From Prevotella sp. (GTDB taxonomy: Bacteria; Bacteroidota; Bacteroidia; Bacteroidales; Bacteroidaceae): 64,000 bases of DNA. The translations under genes and the position numbers were made by a program. The notes below the pieces were generated by a model. That model saw only the letters and a program-made list of their open reading frames with translations. It did not search any database and was not told the origin of the DNA. Positions 23,099 through 32,089 of this stretch are shown here, piece after piece. The DNA lies in the NCBI GenBank assembly GCA_017557185.1, contig JAFZAP010000083.1, positions 1-64,000 of the forward strand, in the 5' to 3' direction. How positions within the stretch are numbered: position 1 is the first letter of the stretch; each line of letters begins with the position of its first letter.

Positions 23099-24757
23099 TT
23101 AGAAATAAGCGGGAGCAGTAATCGTCATTACTTCTCCTGTTCGAGGATGGTGGAAGGTGATGCTTTCGGCATGCAGATAGAGACGACTTGCTTCTTGGCT
23201 GCCGTAGAGGTTGTCGCCAAGGATCGGATTGCCTAGTCCTTGTAGGTGAGCACAGTGCACACGCAGCTGGTGGGTACGGCCCGTCTGTGGATAGAGAGCG
23301 ACGCGGGCATGGCCATCGGTGTCCCCGAGATACACTATCTTTGTCGCTGCAGGTTTGCCGTGTTCGTCGTCAACGCTTTGATAGGGTCGGTTCAGCGGGT
23401 CGGAATAGAGTGGCAAGTCAATCTGCTTCTCTTTCTCTCCTTCCCATCCTCCTCTTTCCAGTAAGGCCACATACTTCTTTTTCACTTCATGTTCCATGAA
23501 CTGCCGTTGCAGTTCGCGGAAAGCCTGTCGCGTCTTGGCAATAAGCAGCAGTCCACTTGTGGGTTGGTCCAGGCGGTGTACGGTCAACGGAGAGTCGGTG
23601 TCGTGATATCGGTGCCGCATGATGCTCCACACGGAGTATTTCTCAGAGATGCCTGGCACGCTGAGCAGACCGGCCGGCTTGTTCACAACGACAATGTCCT
23701 CGTCTTCGTAGATGATGGGCACCTCCATCTCTTTCTCTCTCCCCTCTCCACTCTCTTCTCTCCTCTCTCCACTCTCTTCAAGCATCCATCGCAAGATGGG
23801 AAGGCATTTCCCTCGACAGGCGGGATAGAAACGCCCGTCGTGGCGTATCTCCACCTTTGGTGACTCGCCTACCCAAAACATCGCCATCTGTACAGGACGC
23901 AATCCATGCTCAAAGGCATATTGCAAGAGCTTCGGTTCACAACATTCGCCAGCACCGGCAGGCGGCACACGTAGTGATGTCTCTTTGAAGATTTCGAGCA
24001 GGTTGCGTCGTTCGCCCTTGCTGTTGAGCATGTTGAACTGTTCAAAGAGCCAGCGCTGCAAGGCATCCGACAGCTCTCGCCGTTGCGCCTTCAGTTGATG
24101 GATGGGTTCTTCATAGTTGGCGACATTGGCTTTCAACTCGTCGATGATGGCCTCATGATATCTCTTCTTCCGACGAAACTCCGCTTTCATGAACTGGCTC
24201 TCGCGAATCAGTGCATCCTCTTGCTCACGGCTAAGATTGCCTGCGGCGCGAATATTGTGGCGGCGCTCGCGAGCCTTGAATGTTGCTTGTTGCAAATCGC
24301 TGATTTCACGCCGTGCCTCTTGCCTTGCCTGTTCCAGTGCCTCGACAGCCTGAAGCCGTTCGGGTTGCTGTTCGCGTAGTTCCAAGTCATGGTTGATGGC
24401 TGTGATAGCGGCTTCGTGGGTTTTGAAATATCCGTCGGGCTGCAGGTAGTCGTACACCGCAGGCACAAACCCCGGCCAGTCGCTACGGCCGCGCACCTGT
24501 CCTGAATAGCCCACAAGGAAGCCACATCTCCCGTCTCGTTCTGCTATCAGCACTCCGAACATTTTCCCTTCCGTCTCATCCTGCATGAGTTCCTGAATCA
24601 TCGGCATGGCTTTCTCTCTGGCCAGCAGGCACAGCGGATGCGGCTCGTAGTTGAACGGGTCGTTCAATCGGGCAGGCATGTCGTGATGTCCGTCGAGAGG
24701 ATGGAAGACAGCAGTCCTTTCGGCAGCCGTTGCTATGTGTTGTTTGTCGTCGGTCAT
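23099..24757 (-). CDS. RluA-family pseudouridine synthase with long N-terminal extension
   Basis: The C-terminal 210 residues are an RluA-type catalytic domain: IIYEDEDIVVVNKPAGLLSVPG, then HRLDQPTSGLLLIAKT with the catalytic Asp, and GRTHQLRVHCAH. The N-terminal 330 residues include a long charged coiled coil (about 135-260), seen in Bacteroidales homologues. It converts uridine to pseudouridine in rRNA or tRNA; the target base is unknown. Between the two parts is an Arg/Glu/Gly/Ser tract (ESGERREESGEGREKE) encoded by a simple repeat. It converges on the transporter gene with a 19-nt gap. Confidence 0.88.
   Translation of the reverse strand: MTDDKQHIATAAERTAVFHPLDGHHDMPARLNDPFNYEPHPLCLLAREKAMPMIQELMQDETEGKMFGVLIAERDGRCGFLVGYSGQVRGRSDWPGFVPAVYDYLQPDGYFKTHEAAITAINHDLELREQQPERLQAVEALEQARQEARREISDLQQATFKARERRHNIRAAGNLSREQEDALIRESQFMKAEFRRKKRYHEAIIDELKANVANYEEPIHQLKAQRRELSDALQRWLFEQFNMLNSKGERRNLLEIFKETSLRVPPAGAGECCEPKLLQYAFEHGLRPVQMAMFWVGESPKVEIRHDGRFYPACRGKCLPILRWMLEESGERREESGEGREKEMEVPIIYEDEDIVVVNKPAGLLSVPGISEKYSVWSIMRHRYHDTDSPLTVHRLDQPTSGLLLIAKTRQAFRELQRQFMEHEVKKKYVALLERGGWEGEKEKQIDLPLYSDPLNRPYQSVDDEHGKPAATKIVYLGDTDGHARVALYPQTGRTHQLRVHCAHLQGLGNPILGDNLYGSQEASRLYLHAESITFHHPRTGEVMTITAPAYF
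23735..23785 (-). repeat. Simple GAGAGTGGAGAG repeat, in frame in the pseudouridine synthase gene
   Basis: A purine-rich direct repeat on the minus strand is read as EESGERREESGEGREKE. It forms a linker between the extension and the catalytic domain. Confidence 0.65.
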
Positions 24758-24818
24758 AATTCTCTGACAAAGTTACGAAAAACTTCCTACTTTCAACATT
24801 AAACTCTAAACTTTTTCG

Positions 24819-24826
24819 TATCTTTG
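24819..24826 (+). promoter_or_regulatory. -7 box of the YitT gene
   Basis: TATCTTTG overlaps the most upstream possible start (TTG 24824) and so fixes the start at the ATG 24860. Confidence 0.65.
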
Positions 24827-24859
24827 CAACCGAAAAAGAAAATATACATTTATCAGACA

Positions 24860-25759
24860 ATGGCAATTCCTGCAAACAAACTGTGGCGCGAAAGCCGCGA
24901 CTATGTAATGATTACCATCGCCATGCTCAGCTACTGCATCGGTTGGTCGGTATTCCTTTTGCCCAACACCATTACTACAGGTGGTGTGGCTGGTATCTCG
25001 TCCATCCTGGAGTGGAGCCCTTTGCACATCCCAGCGCAGGTGAGTTACTTCTTCATCAATGCCATTCTGCTCATTGTGGCACTGAAGATTCTGGGCTGGA
25101 AGTTCTGTGTGAAAACGATTTATGCAGTGGCTGTGCTTACTACCTCGCTGGCGTTGATTCGCGACTGGGCGTTGAGTCTGCATCTGCTTCACGACGAACC
25201 TTTCATGGCAGCCATCATCGGTTCTGTGTTCTGCGGGTCGGGTGTAGGCTTAGGACTTGCCTTCCGCGGTTCCACGGGTGGCACCGACATCGTGGCTTCC
25301 ATCATCAACAAGTATCGTGATATCTCGCTGGGGCGCATCATCCTTATCTGCGATGTGATCATTATCACCAGTTCCTACTTTGTGCTGAAGGACTGGGAGC
25401 GTGTCATCTATGGTTATGTTGTACTCTACGTCACTGCATTCTGTATTGACCAAGTGGTCAATTCCATGCGCCGAAGCGTGCAGTTCTTCATCATCAGCGA
25501 GCATTACGAGGAGATAGCACGCCGTATCAATGAGCGCCATCGTGGCTGCACGGTCATCGATGCTCACGGTTTCTATACGGGAAAAGAGGTGAAGATGCTG
25601 TTCGTGCTCACGAAGCGTCGCGAGAGTGCGAAGATTTTCGAGATTATCAACGATGCCGACCCGGCAGCCTTTGTTTCGCAGAGTGCCGTCATCGGTGTCT
25701 ATGGTGAAGGTTTCGATCGCTTCAAAGTGAAGCACCGCGCACCGAAACCCATCCAGTAA
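24860..25759 (+). CDS. YitT family membrane protein (DUF2179 C-terminus)
   Basis: The 299-residue protein has five or six membrane segments in its first 200 residues (IAMLSYCIGWSVFLLPN, GGVAGISSILEW, FRGSTGGTDIVASIIN). A soluble C-terminal DUF2179 domain follows (GCTVIDAHGFYTGKEVKMLFVLTKRRE, then VSQSAVIGVYGEGF). YitT proteins are widespread inner-membrane proteins of unsettled function. It is monocistronic and ends 5 nt from the convergent permease gene. Confidence 0.88.
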   Translation: MAIPANKLWRESRDYVMITIAMLSYCIGWSVFLLPNTITTGGVAGISSILEWSPLHIPAQVSYFFINAILLIVALKILGWKFCVKTIYAVAVLTTSLALIRDWALSLHLLHDEPFMAAIIGSVFCGSGVGLGLAFRGSTGGTDIVASIINKYRDISLGRIILICDVIIITSSYFVLKDWERVIYGYVVLYVTAFCIDQVVNSMRRSVQFFIISEHYEEIARRINERHRGCTVIDAHGFYTGKEVKMLFVLTKRRESAKIFEIINDADPAAFVSQSAVIGVYGEGFDRFKVKHRAPKPIQ

Positions 25760-25764
25760 TTTCG

Positions 25765-27003
25765 TTATTCCGTTGTTCCCAGCAACCGTTTGGAAAAGTG
25801 TTGCACGGGATACCACACCGCCAGGCTACCCACTACGATGACTGTGAAGAACACCAGCAGTACATCCTGATAATGCACGCTCACAGGATAGGCGTTTATA
25901 ACAAACATTCCTGAGCTGCCACCCATGCCTACCAGTCCGAACCGCTGTTGCAACCAGCACAGCAGCAAGCCCAGCGCGACACCCACGATGGCACCGATGG
26001 CAACGATCAGACGACCTTCGAAAAGGAAGATGCTGCTGATCTGCCGGTCGTTGGCACCCAGGTTGCGTAGCGTCACCACGTCCTCGCGCTTGTCGATAAT
26101 GAGCATCGATAGTGAGCCGATGATGTTGAAGCAAGCCACGATGAGGATGAAAGTCAGGAAGATGTAAGCGATAAACTTCTCAATCTGCATGATTTTGAAC
26201 GTGTCGGCCTGTTGTTCGAAGCGGTCGAGAACCTTGTATTTCCCGTTGGCAATCGACCGCATGCGCTTCTTCACCGCCTCCAAGTCACTGCCGGGTTTCA
26301 GTCGCAGCTCCAGCGAAGTGAGCATACCTTGCTGGTCGAACAGACGGCGCGCAAAGCCGATGGGTGCGAGGATATAGCTCTTGTCGTACTTGCCCTGCCT
26401 TGTGGCAAATACCACGCCCGGCGAGATGAGCGAATCGACCACGAATCCGTCCTGCGGATTCGAGAGGTCGAGCTGGCCGTCGCGGCGCGGGGCATACACT
26501 TGCAGGTAGTTGCCGAAGCGCGCACCCGTGCCCAGATCCTGCGCCAGACGGATGCCCAGCGTACCATATTCCAGGTCGGCGGCATGCAGTTGGAACTCGC
26601 CGTCGCCATAGACGATCTCATTGATGTGGGTGAGTTCCATGAAGTTGTCGTCGACACCCTTCACCGTCACCATCGCCTGATGTCCCTCATAGATAGCCAG
26701 CGCCATGTCCTCCACCGACTCTGTCGCCACGTCGACCTCCGGCAGTTGGCGTATTTCCGTCAGCACAGGGTCGTCGCTCGGTGCGTCCTTTCCCTCTACG
26801 GGCACCACTTTCAACTGCGGGTCGAACTGCGTGAAGAATGTTGCCACGAGGTCGTGGAAGCCGTTGAACACACTCAACACGATGATGAGTGCCATCGTAG
26901 CCACGACAACACCTGCCATCGATATCATCGAGATGACATTGATGGCATTCGTCGACTTCTTCGAGAAGAGGTAGCGCCGTGCTATGTAGAAGGGAAAATT
27001 CAT
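25765..27003 (-). CDS. FtsX-like/LolC-LolE-type ABC transporter permease
   Basis: This 412-residue inner-membrane protein has one N-terminal and three C-terminal membrane segments around a large periplasmic MacB-type domain (about 45-265). The start FYIARRYLFSKKSTNAINVISMISM and the LRNLGANDRQISSIFLFEG segment are typical of LolC/LolE permeases that release lipoproteins from the inner membrane. No ATPase partner is present in the window. Its start overlaps the rbfA stop by 4 nt, so translation is probably coupled. Confidence 0.85.
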   Translation of the reverse strand: MNFPFYIARRYLFSKKSTNAINVISMISMAGVVVATMALIIVLSVFNGFHDLVATFFTQFDPQLKVVPVEGKDAPSDDPVLTEIRQLPEVDVATESVEDMALAIYEGHQAMVTVKGVDDNFMELTHINEIVYGDGEFQLHAADLEYGTLGIRLAQDLGTGARFGNYLQVYAPRRDGQLDLSNPQDGFVVDSLISPGVVFATRQGKYDKSYILAPIGFARRLFDQQGMLTSLELRLKPGSDLEAVKKRMRSIANGKYKVLDRFEQQADTFKIMQIEKFIAYIFLTFILIVACFNIIGSLSMLIIDKREDVVTLRNLGANDRQISSIFLFEGRLIVAIGAIVGVALGLLLCWLQQRFGLVGMGGSSGMFVINAYPVSVHYQDVLLVFFTVIVVGSLAVWYPVQHFSKRLLGTTE

Positions 27004-27335
27004 GACTTCAGCAGTTCATCGATGTGGTCGATGTAGTCCAGCGAGTCGTCGATGAAGAACCGCAGTTCCGGGATGATGCGCACCTGATTGCGGATGCGTG
27101 TGCCCAGCTCGTAGCGGATAGTCTTCATGTTTGCATTCACATTGGCGATGATTTCCTCGCCGCGCTCGCTGGGGAACACACTCAGGTAGGCCGTGCAGAT
27201 GCTCAGGTCCGGGCTCACCTTCGTGCGAGTCACCGAGACCATCACGCCATGCATCGCCCGCGTCTGTTCCTGGAAGATCTGAGCCAGTTCCTTCTGCAGC
27301 AGTCGTGCTATTTTATTCTGTCTTGTTTCTTGCAT
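27000..27335 (-). CDS. rbfA: Ribosome-binding factor A
   Basis: This complete 111-residue RbfA has the KH-like fold: RQNKIARLLQKELAQIF at the N-terminus, VSVTRTKVSPDLSICTAYLSV, and a C-terminal IRNQVRIIPELRFFIDDSLDYIDHID. It helps mature the 30S subunit and 16S rRNA 5' end. It lies 65 nt downstream of carB and overlaps the permease gene by 4 nt, giving a carB-rbfA-permease run. Confidence 0.92.
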   Translation of the reverse strand: MQETRQNKIARLLQKELAQIFQEQTRAMHGVMVSVTRTKVSPDLSICTAYLSVFPSERGEEIIANVNANMKTIRYELGTRIRNQVRIIPELRFFIDDSLDYIDHIDELLKS

Positions 27336-27344
27336 TCCTTTCCT

Positions 27345-27401
27345 TCCTTAACTTCTAAAATTTCCTTAACTTCTTTAACTTCTATAACTTCTTTAACTTC
27401 C
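27345..27401. repeat. Simple CTTTAACTTC-type repeat between carB and rbfA
   Basis: About five imperfect copies of a CCTTAACTTCT/CTTTAACTTC unit fill the gap between the two genes and run up to the carB stop codon. Confidence 0.7.
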
Positions 27402-30400
27402 TAATTATTATACTCCTGCCAACTCTTCACGGGTATGTTCTCGAGACTGAGGTTGCAGAAGGCACGCACGAAGGCTTTCGCCAGGCGCACATTGGTCATT
27501 AGCGGGATGTTGTGATCGATGGCAGCGCGACGGATGCGGTAGCCATTAGTCAGCTCACGCTTCGAATGGTTCTTCGGAACATTCACGATAAGGTCGATGG
27601 CGTGATTGGCAATGAGATCCATCACCTGAACGGGAGCCTCGTCGCTGACATCCTCGTCGGGCCAGGCCACAGCCGTTGCCTTTACGTTGTTATCGTTCAA
27701 ATAGCGTGCTGTTCCACGTGTGGCGTACACCGTGAAGCCCTTTTCAACCAGCATTTGGGCAGCTTCCAGCATGTCAACCTTACCCTTTGCACCACCCGAG
27801 GAGATGAGAACGGCCTTCTCCGGCAGACGATAGCCTGTGGCGATGAGGGCGTTGAGCAAAGCTTCGTCGAGCGAATCGCCCAGACATCCGACTTCACCCG
27901 TTGACGACATGTCGACACCCAGCACGGGGTCGGCATTCTGCAGACGTGCAAACGAGAACTGCGAAGCCTTCACACCGATTCGGTCGATGTCGAACTCGTT
28001 CTTGTCGGGACGCGAGTAGGGCACGTCGAGCATGATCTTCGTAGCGGTCTCGATGAAGTTGCGCTTCAGGATCTTCGACACAAACGGGAACGAACGCGAT
28101 GCGCGGAGGTTGCACTCGATGACCTTCACCTCGCGGTTCTTGGCCAGATACTGAATGTTGAACGGTCCGCAGATGTTCAGTTCCTTCGCAATCTTGCGCG
28201 AGATCTTCTTAATCTGGCGCACGGTGGAGAAGTAGATGTGCTGTGCGGGGAAGATCATCGTGGCATCGCCAGAGTGCACACCGGCATACTCCACATGCTC
28301 GGAGATGGCGTACTCGATGATTTCGCCCTTGTCGGCAACGGCATCGAACTCAATCTCCTTCGTGTCCTGCATGAACTGCGAAACCACCACGGGATAGTCC
28401 TTCGACACCTCGGTAGCCATATCGAGGAAGCGATGCAGCTCCTCGTCGTCATAGCACACGTTCATGGCGGCACCGCTGAGCACATAGCTGGGGCGCACCA
28501 GCACGGGATAGCCCACCTCGCTGACGAATTCCTTGATGTCGTCGAACGACGTCAGCGCACGCCAGCGCGGCTGATCGATGCCGAGCTTGTCGAGCATGGC
28601 CGAGAACTTATCGCGGTTCTCAGCGCGGTCGATATTGACAGGACTCGTGCCGAGTACGGGAACGTGTTGGCGATAGAGCTTCATGGCGAGGTTGTTCGGA
28701 ATCTGTCCGCCCACCGAGACGATGACACCACGCGGCTGTTCGATATCGATCACGTCGAGCACACGCTCCAGCGACAGCTCGTCGAAGTAGAGGCGGTCGC
28801 ACATGTCATAGTCGGTCGAAACGGTCTCGGGGTTGTAGTTAATCATCACGCTCTGATAGCCCTGACGGCGTGCGGTCTCGATGGCGTTCACCGAACACCA
28901 GTCGAACTCCACGCTTGAACCGATGCGGTAGGCACCGCTTCCCAGCACCACAATCGACGGAGCCACGTGTGGCACATTCTTCAGGCGCGTGTTCTCATCC
29001 TTCGTATAGGTGAAGTACAGGTAGTTGGTCTCCTGCTCGGAAGCAACTGTCTCGATGCGGCGCAGCTGCGGCAGGATGTCGCGCTGTTTGCGCTCGCGGC
29101 GCACTTCCAGATTCTCTTTCTCCATGTTGCCGCTGGTGGGCTTCAGGACGAAGCGTGCAATCTGGAAGTCGCTGAAGCCGGCCTGCTTCACCTCGGTGAG
29201 GAACTCGTCGGTGAGCTCATCGAGCGAGTTCAGCTTCTGCAACTCATGTTTCAGATCAACGATATGCTTCAGACGTGTGAGGAACCACTTGTCGATCTTC
29301 GTCAGTTCCTCGATACGCTCGATGGTATAGCCCTCCTCAAAGGCCTGGGCGATGGCGAAGATGCGCAGGTCAGTAGGATTCTGCAGGGCGTCGTCGATAT
29401 TGTCGAAGCGCGTGTGGTCGTTGCCCACGAAGCCGTGCATGCCCTGTCCGATCATGCGCAGACCCTTCTGGATCATCTCCTCGAAGGTGCGGCCGATGGA
29501 CATGATCTCGCCCACCGACTTCATCGATGAACCTATCTGACGGCTCACGCCGGCAAACTTCGTCAAGTCCCAGCGAGGAATCTTGCAGATCATGTAGTCG
29601 AGGCTCGGAGCCACATAGGCCGACTGCGGCGTACCCATCTTGCCAATCTGGTCGAGGGAGTAGCCCAGTGCGATCTTTGCTGCCACGAAGGCGAGCGGAT
29701 AGCCCGTTGCCTTCGATGCCAAAGCACTCGAACGCGACAAGCGGGCATTGATTTCGATGATGCGATAGTCGTTGGTTTCGGCATTGAAGGCAAACTGAAT
29801 GTTGCACTCGCCAACGATATTCAAGTGTTTCACGCAGCGGATGGTGAGCTCCTGCAGCATCTTCACCTGCTCATCGGTGAGCGAACAGGTGGGCGCCACA
29901 ACGATCGACTCGCCCGTGTGGATGCCCAGCGGGTCGAAGTTCTCCATCGAGGCAACAGTGAAGCAATGGTCGTTCTTGTCGCGGATGCACTCGAACTCAA
30001 TCTCCTTCCAGCCCTTCAGCGACTCTTCAACAAGAATCTGCGGGGCAAATGTGAAGGCGCTCTCAGCTATCTCGCGGAACGTCTTCTCATCGGGACAGAT
30101 ACCCGAGCCCAGTCCGCCCAGTGCGTAAGCAGAGCGAATCATGATGGGGAAACCAATCTCGTGGGCAGCCTTCAAGGCATCTTCCATCGACTCCACAGCG
30201 TGGCTCACGGGTGTCTTCAAGCCGGCCTCATCGAGGCGGCGAACGAAGCGGTCGCGGTCCTCGGTGTCCATGATGGCCTCAACGCTCGTGCCCAGCACCT
30301 CGACGCCATATTCCTTCAGCACTCCCGTCTGGTAGAGTTCAGTGCCGCAGTTCAGCGCCGTCTGTCCGCCAAACGCCAAGAGGATGCCGTCAGGGCGCTC

Positions 30401-30637
30401 CTTCTTGATGATCTCCGTCACGAAATGTGTCGTCACGGGCTGGAAATACACTTTGTCGGCAATGCCTTCCGACGTTTGGATTGTGGCAATGTTCGGGTTC
30501 ACGAGAACACTCTTGATGCCCTCTTCACGCAAAGCCTTCAGGGCCTGCGAACCCGAGTAGTCGAATTCACCTGCCTGGCCAATCTTCAAGGCACCGCTAC
30601 CCAACACGAGTACCTTCGAAAATTTCTTGTTCATCAT
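27401..30637 (-). CDS. carB: Carbamoyl-phosphate synthase large subunit
   Basis: This full-length 1,078-residue CarB makes carbamoyl phosphate for pyrimidines and arginine. The two homologous ATP-grasp halves are visible: KVLVLGSGALKIGQAGEFDYSG at the N-terminus and SIVVLGSGAYRIGSSVEFDW near 570, with ECNIQFAF...EINARLSRSSALASKATGYPLA in the first half. The C-terminal MGS-like allosteric domain (KAVLISSGGAKGK...FTVYATRGTARYL) is present. The small subunit carA is not in the window. An in-frame second ATG lies one codon later. The long leader region carries a promoter nearly identical to that of deoD. Confidence 0.95.
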   Translation of the reverse strand: MMNKKFSKVLVLGSGALKIGQAGEFDYSGSQALKALREEGIKSVLVNPNIATIQTSEGIADKVYFQPVTTHFVTEIIKKERPDGILLAFGGQTALNCGTELYQTGVLKEYGVEVLGTSVEAIMDTEDRDRFVRRLDEAGLKTPVSHAVESMEDALKAAHEIGFPIMIRSAYALGGLGSGICPDEKTFREIAESAFTFAPQILVEESLKGWKEIEFECIRDKNDHCFTVASMENFDPLGIHTGESIVVAPTCSLTDEQVKMLQELTIRCVKHLNIVGECNIQFAFNAETNDYRIIEINARLSRSSALASKATGYPLAFVAAKIALGYSLDQIGKMGTPQSAYVAPSLDYMICKIPRWDLTKFAGVSRQIGSSMKSVGEIMSIGRTFEEMIQKGLRMIGQGMHGFVGNDHTRFDNIDDALQNPTDLRIFAIAQAFEEGYTIERIEELTKIDKWFLTRLKHIVDLKHELQKLNSLDELTDEFLTEVKQAGFSDFQIARFVLKPTSGNMEKENLEVRRERKQRDILPQLRRIETVASEQETNYLYFTYTKDENTRLKNVPHVAPSIVVLGSGAYRIGSSVEFDWCSVNAIETARRQGYQSVMINYNPETVSTDYDMCDRLYFDELSLERVLDVIDIEQPRGVIVSVGGQIPNNLAMKLYRQHVPVLGTSPVNIDRAENRDKFSAMLDKLGIDQPRWRALTSFDDIKEFVSEVGYPVLVRPSYVLSGAAMNVCYDDEELHRFLDMATEVSKDYPVVVSQFMQDTKEIEFDAVADKGEIIEYAISEHVEYAGVHSGDATMIFPAQHIYFSTVRQIKKISRKIAKELNICGPFNIQYLAKNREVKVIECNLRASRSFPFVSKILKRNFIETATKIMLDVPYSRPDKNEFDIDRIGVKASQFSFARLQNADPVLGVDMSSTGEVGCLGDSLDEALLNALIATGYRLPEKAVLISSGGAKGKVDMLEAAQMLVEKGFTVYATRGTARYLNDNNVKATAVAWPDEDVSDEAPVQVMDLIANHAIDLIVNVPKNHSKRELTNGYRIRRAAIDHNIPLMTNVRLAKAFVRAFCNLSLENIPVKSWQEYNN

Positions 30638-30658
30638 CTGATTTTTTGTTTGTTATCG

Positions 30659-30702
30659 CTTTCCGGGTGCAAAGATAATGAAAACCGAGCGCAGAACAAA
30701 AT
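30659..30702 (-). promoter_or_regulatory. carB promoter, 44 nt shared with deoD
   Basis: On the minus strand it holds TTTTG, a spacer and TATCTTTG (30670-30677). It matches 20617-20660 at 40 of 44 positions. Confidence 0.75.
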
Positions 30703-30775
30703 AAAATCCATTTTATTTTTTATGCCGAGGTGCATCTTATCTTCGACCGAAGGTCAAAGTTAGTGCAATTCGAGC

Positions 30776-30824
30776 GAAATACATTTGAGTTTCCTTGATA
30801 AGGAAACGGCGTAAGCAAAGGTTT
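30776..30824 (-). repeat. 49-nt repeat, inverted copy of 14664-14712
   Basis: An exact reverse complement of the copy upstream of the MATE gene. Here it sits about 140 nt upstream of the carB start. Confidence 0.85.
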
Positions 30825-30864
30825 CTTTCTCCCCGACTGGAGTAGTGCATTAATTTAGCTAAAA

Positions 30865-30893
30865 TAACTTAATTTACCGATCAAATTAAGTTA
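30865..30893. repeat. AT-rich perfect inverted repeat
   Basis: TAACTTAATTT (30865-30875) and AAATTAAGTTA (30883-30893) form an 11-bp palindrome around a 7-nt centre. It could be an operator. Nothing else gene-like is seen in 30825-31116 apart from the adjacent 22-nt array. Confidence 0.5.
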
Positions 30894-30909
30894 ATTTACT
30901 TTTCTACCT

Positions 30910-30997
30910 CAATACTCTAGCTGCACCAGAGCATTGACATAGGCACACGAAAGGATTGCTTTAGTCAAATGAAATGGCTGTTCCGTTCGTTACATTT
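30910..30997. repeat. 22-nt periodic repeat array, copy 2
   Basis: Four 22-nt units begin at 30910, 30932, 30954 and 30976. The first (CAATACTCTAGCTGCACCAG..) aligns base for base with 9-30, and the second carries CACACGAAAG like 31-52. Confidence 0.6.
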
Positions 30998-31116
30998 CAC
31001 GCACCTGAAGTCCTAACAGCTTTGAGAATGTGGTCTTAACTATAAACGATCTTATTATATGTAAAATATTTGTTTAGAAAAAGCGGGGTATTACAAAGAT
31101 AAGGAAAAATACTATA

Positions 31117-31153
31117 AAACACCGTAACTAGAACTTGGTCTGCCACGGTGTTT
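31117..31153 (-). terminator. Hairpin terminator after the leftward secreted-protein gene
   Basis: AAACACCGT and ACGGTGTTT form a 9-bp stem. On the minus strand a T-rich run follows, about 65 nt past the stop at 31220. Confidence 0.55.
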
Positions 31154-31219
31154 CCATTTATTCTAAAATAATAGTAGAGAATAATGGTTTAGTAGGTTGT
31201 ACTGATGCCTGAAGCGATT

Positions 31220-31912
31220 CTACAACGTAAGGATGTAGTCGATGACTTGTAACATGCCCTCGGCGGTCATCGTGTCGATCTTTTTGTTATGAACAAACTG
31301 TTTTATAAGCTCTTTCTTTTGTGGGAAAGCCTTAAGGATGCTCTTCATGCCTTTCACGGCATACCCCTTTCCGTTCTTTGTGAAGTAATAAGTACTTTTG
31401 TTCTTCGTCTTCCAGACATCAAAATTGCGGCCATTACCGTCATTCTGATTAGTGCCGAATGTACCATTGTACATACCACCACTAATGCCGGCAATGGTTC
31501 CCATTCCAAACTGATCGCCAAGTTGCACCTTTCGTGACGGAGCCTGAGCAACACTGCCAAGTGCTCCCACATAACCTTCATGAACCTTGGTGACATGCCA
31601 GCCCACAAGTATGCGATTGCCATCCTCGCGGTCAATGACCTCACAGAACTGCTTATCGCGGTACACCCAACGACTGCCACCCATGTAAAGAGTGTCGATT
31701 GTTTCTGGTGCAAGCAACTCCATAAGCTGTTCGCCCTGCATGAACATTAATTTGCGATTTGCAACGTCGTAGTTGGCATTCGTCTGGTTGCGAGCTCCAT
31801 TCTTATAGAGGATGTTACTCTTCACGAAGTCGGAGTAGAAGTAAATGCGTTTCTCCTGCGCCAGTGTTGTAGTGCAGACCGCTATTAGGATGATAGTTAA
31901 TAATTTCCGCAT
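31220..31912 (-). CDS. Small secreted protein of unknown function
   Basis: A signal peptide (about 1-18, ending TTLAQ) precedes about 210 residues. The first part has a strand-rich layout (YFYSDFVKSNILYKNGARNQ, IDTLYMGGSRWVYRDKQFCEV). A glycine-rich centre (GMGTIAGISGGMYNGTFG) and a basic helical end follow. No family was recognised. It has its own promoter and terminator and stands alone downstream of the SusCD pair. Confidence 0.6.
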   Translation of the reverse strand: MRKLLTIILIAVCTTTLAQEKRIYFYSDFVKSNILYKNGARNQTNANYDVANRKLMFMQGEQLMELLAPETIDTLYMGGSRWVYRDKQFCEVIDREDGNRILVGWHVTKVHEGYVGALGSVAQAPSRKVQLGDQFGMGTIAGISGGMYNGTFGTNQNDGNGRNFDVWKTKNKSTYYFTKNGKGYAVKGMKSILKAFPQKKELIKQFVHNKKIDTMTAEGMLQVIDYILTL

Positions 31913-31940
31913 AGAGAATAACTATTTTTGTTTATCACCG

Positions 31941-31948
31941 CAAAATTA
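31941..31948 (-). promoter_or_regulatory. -7 box for the 31912 gene
   Basis: TAATTTTG on the minus strand, about 30 nt before the ATG at 31912. Confidence 0.5.
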
Positions 31949-32030
31949 CTATTTTTCGGTGGAATAAAGCGATGCATCCCCTTCTATTTAACTTATTTTA
32001 TTCTTGTTTGCAGGTTTCAGAGTTCAAAAT

Positions 32031-32060
32031 AATGGCAGGCAACCCACGTTGCCTGCCATT
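32031..32060 (-). terminator. Strong hairpin after susD
   Basis: AATGGCAGGCAAC and GTTGCCTGCCATT form a perfect 13-bp stem with a 4-nt loop, 30 nt past the SusD stop. On the minus strand it is followed by ATTTTG. Confidence 0.75.
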
Positions 32061-32089
32061 ATAGTTAGAATAAGCAGTCAGTTAGCTCA

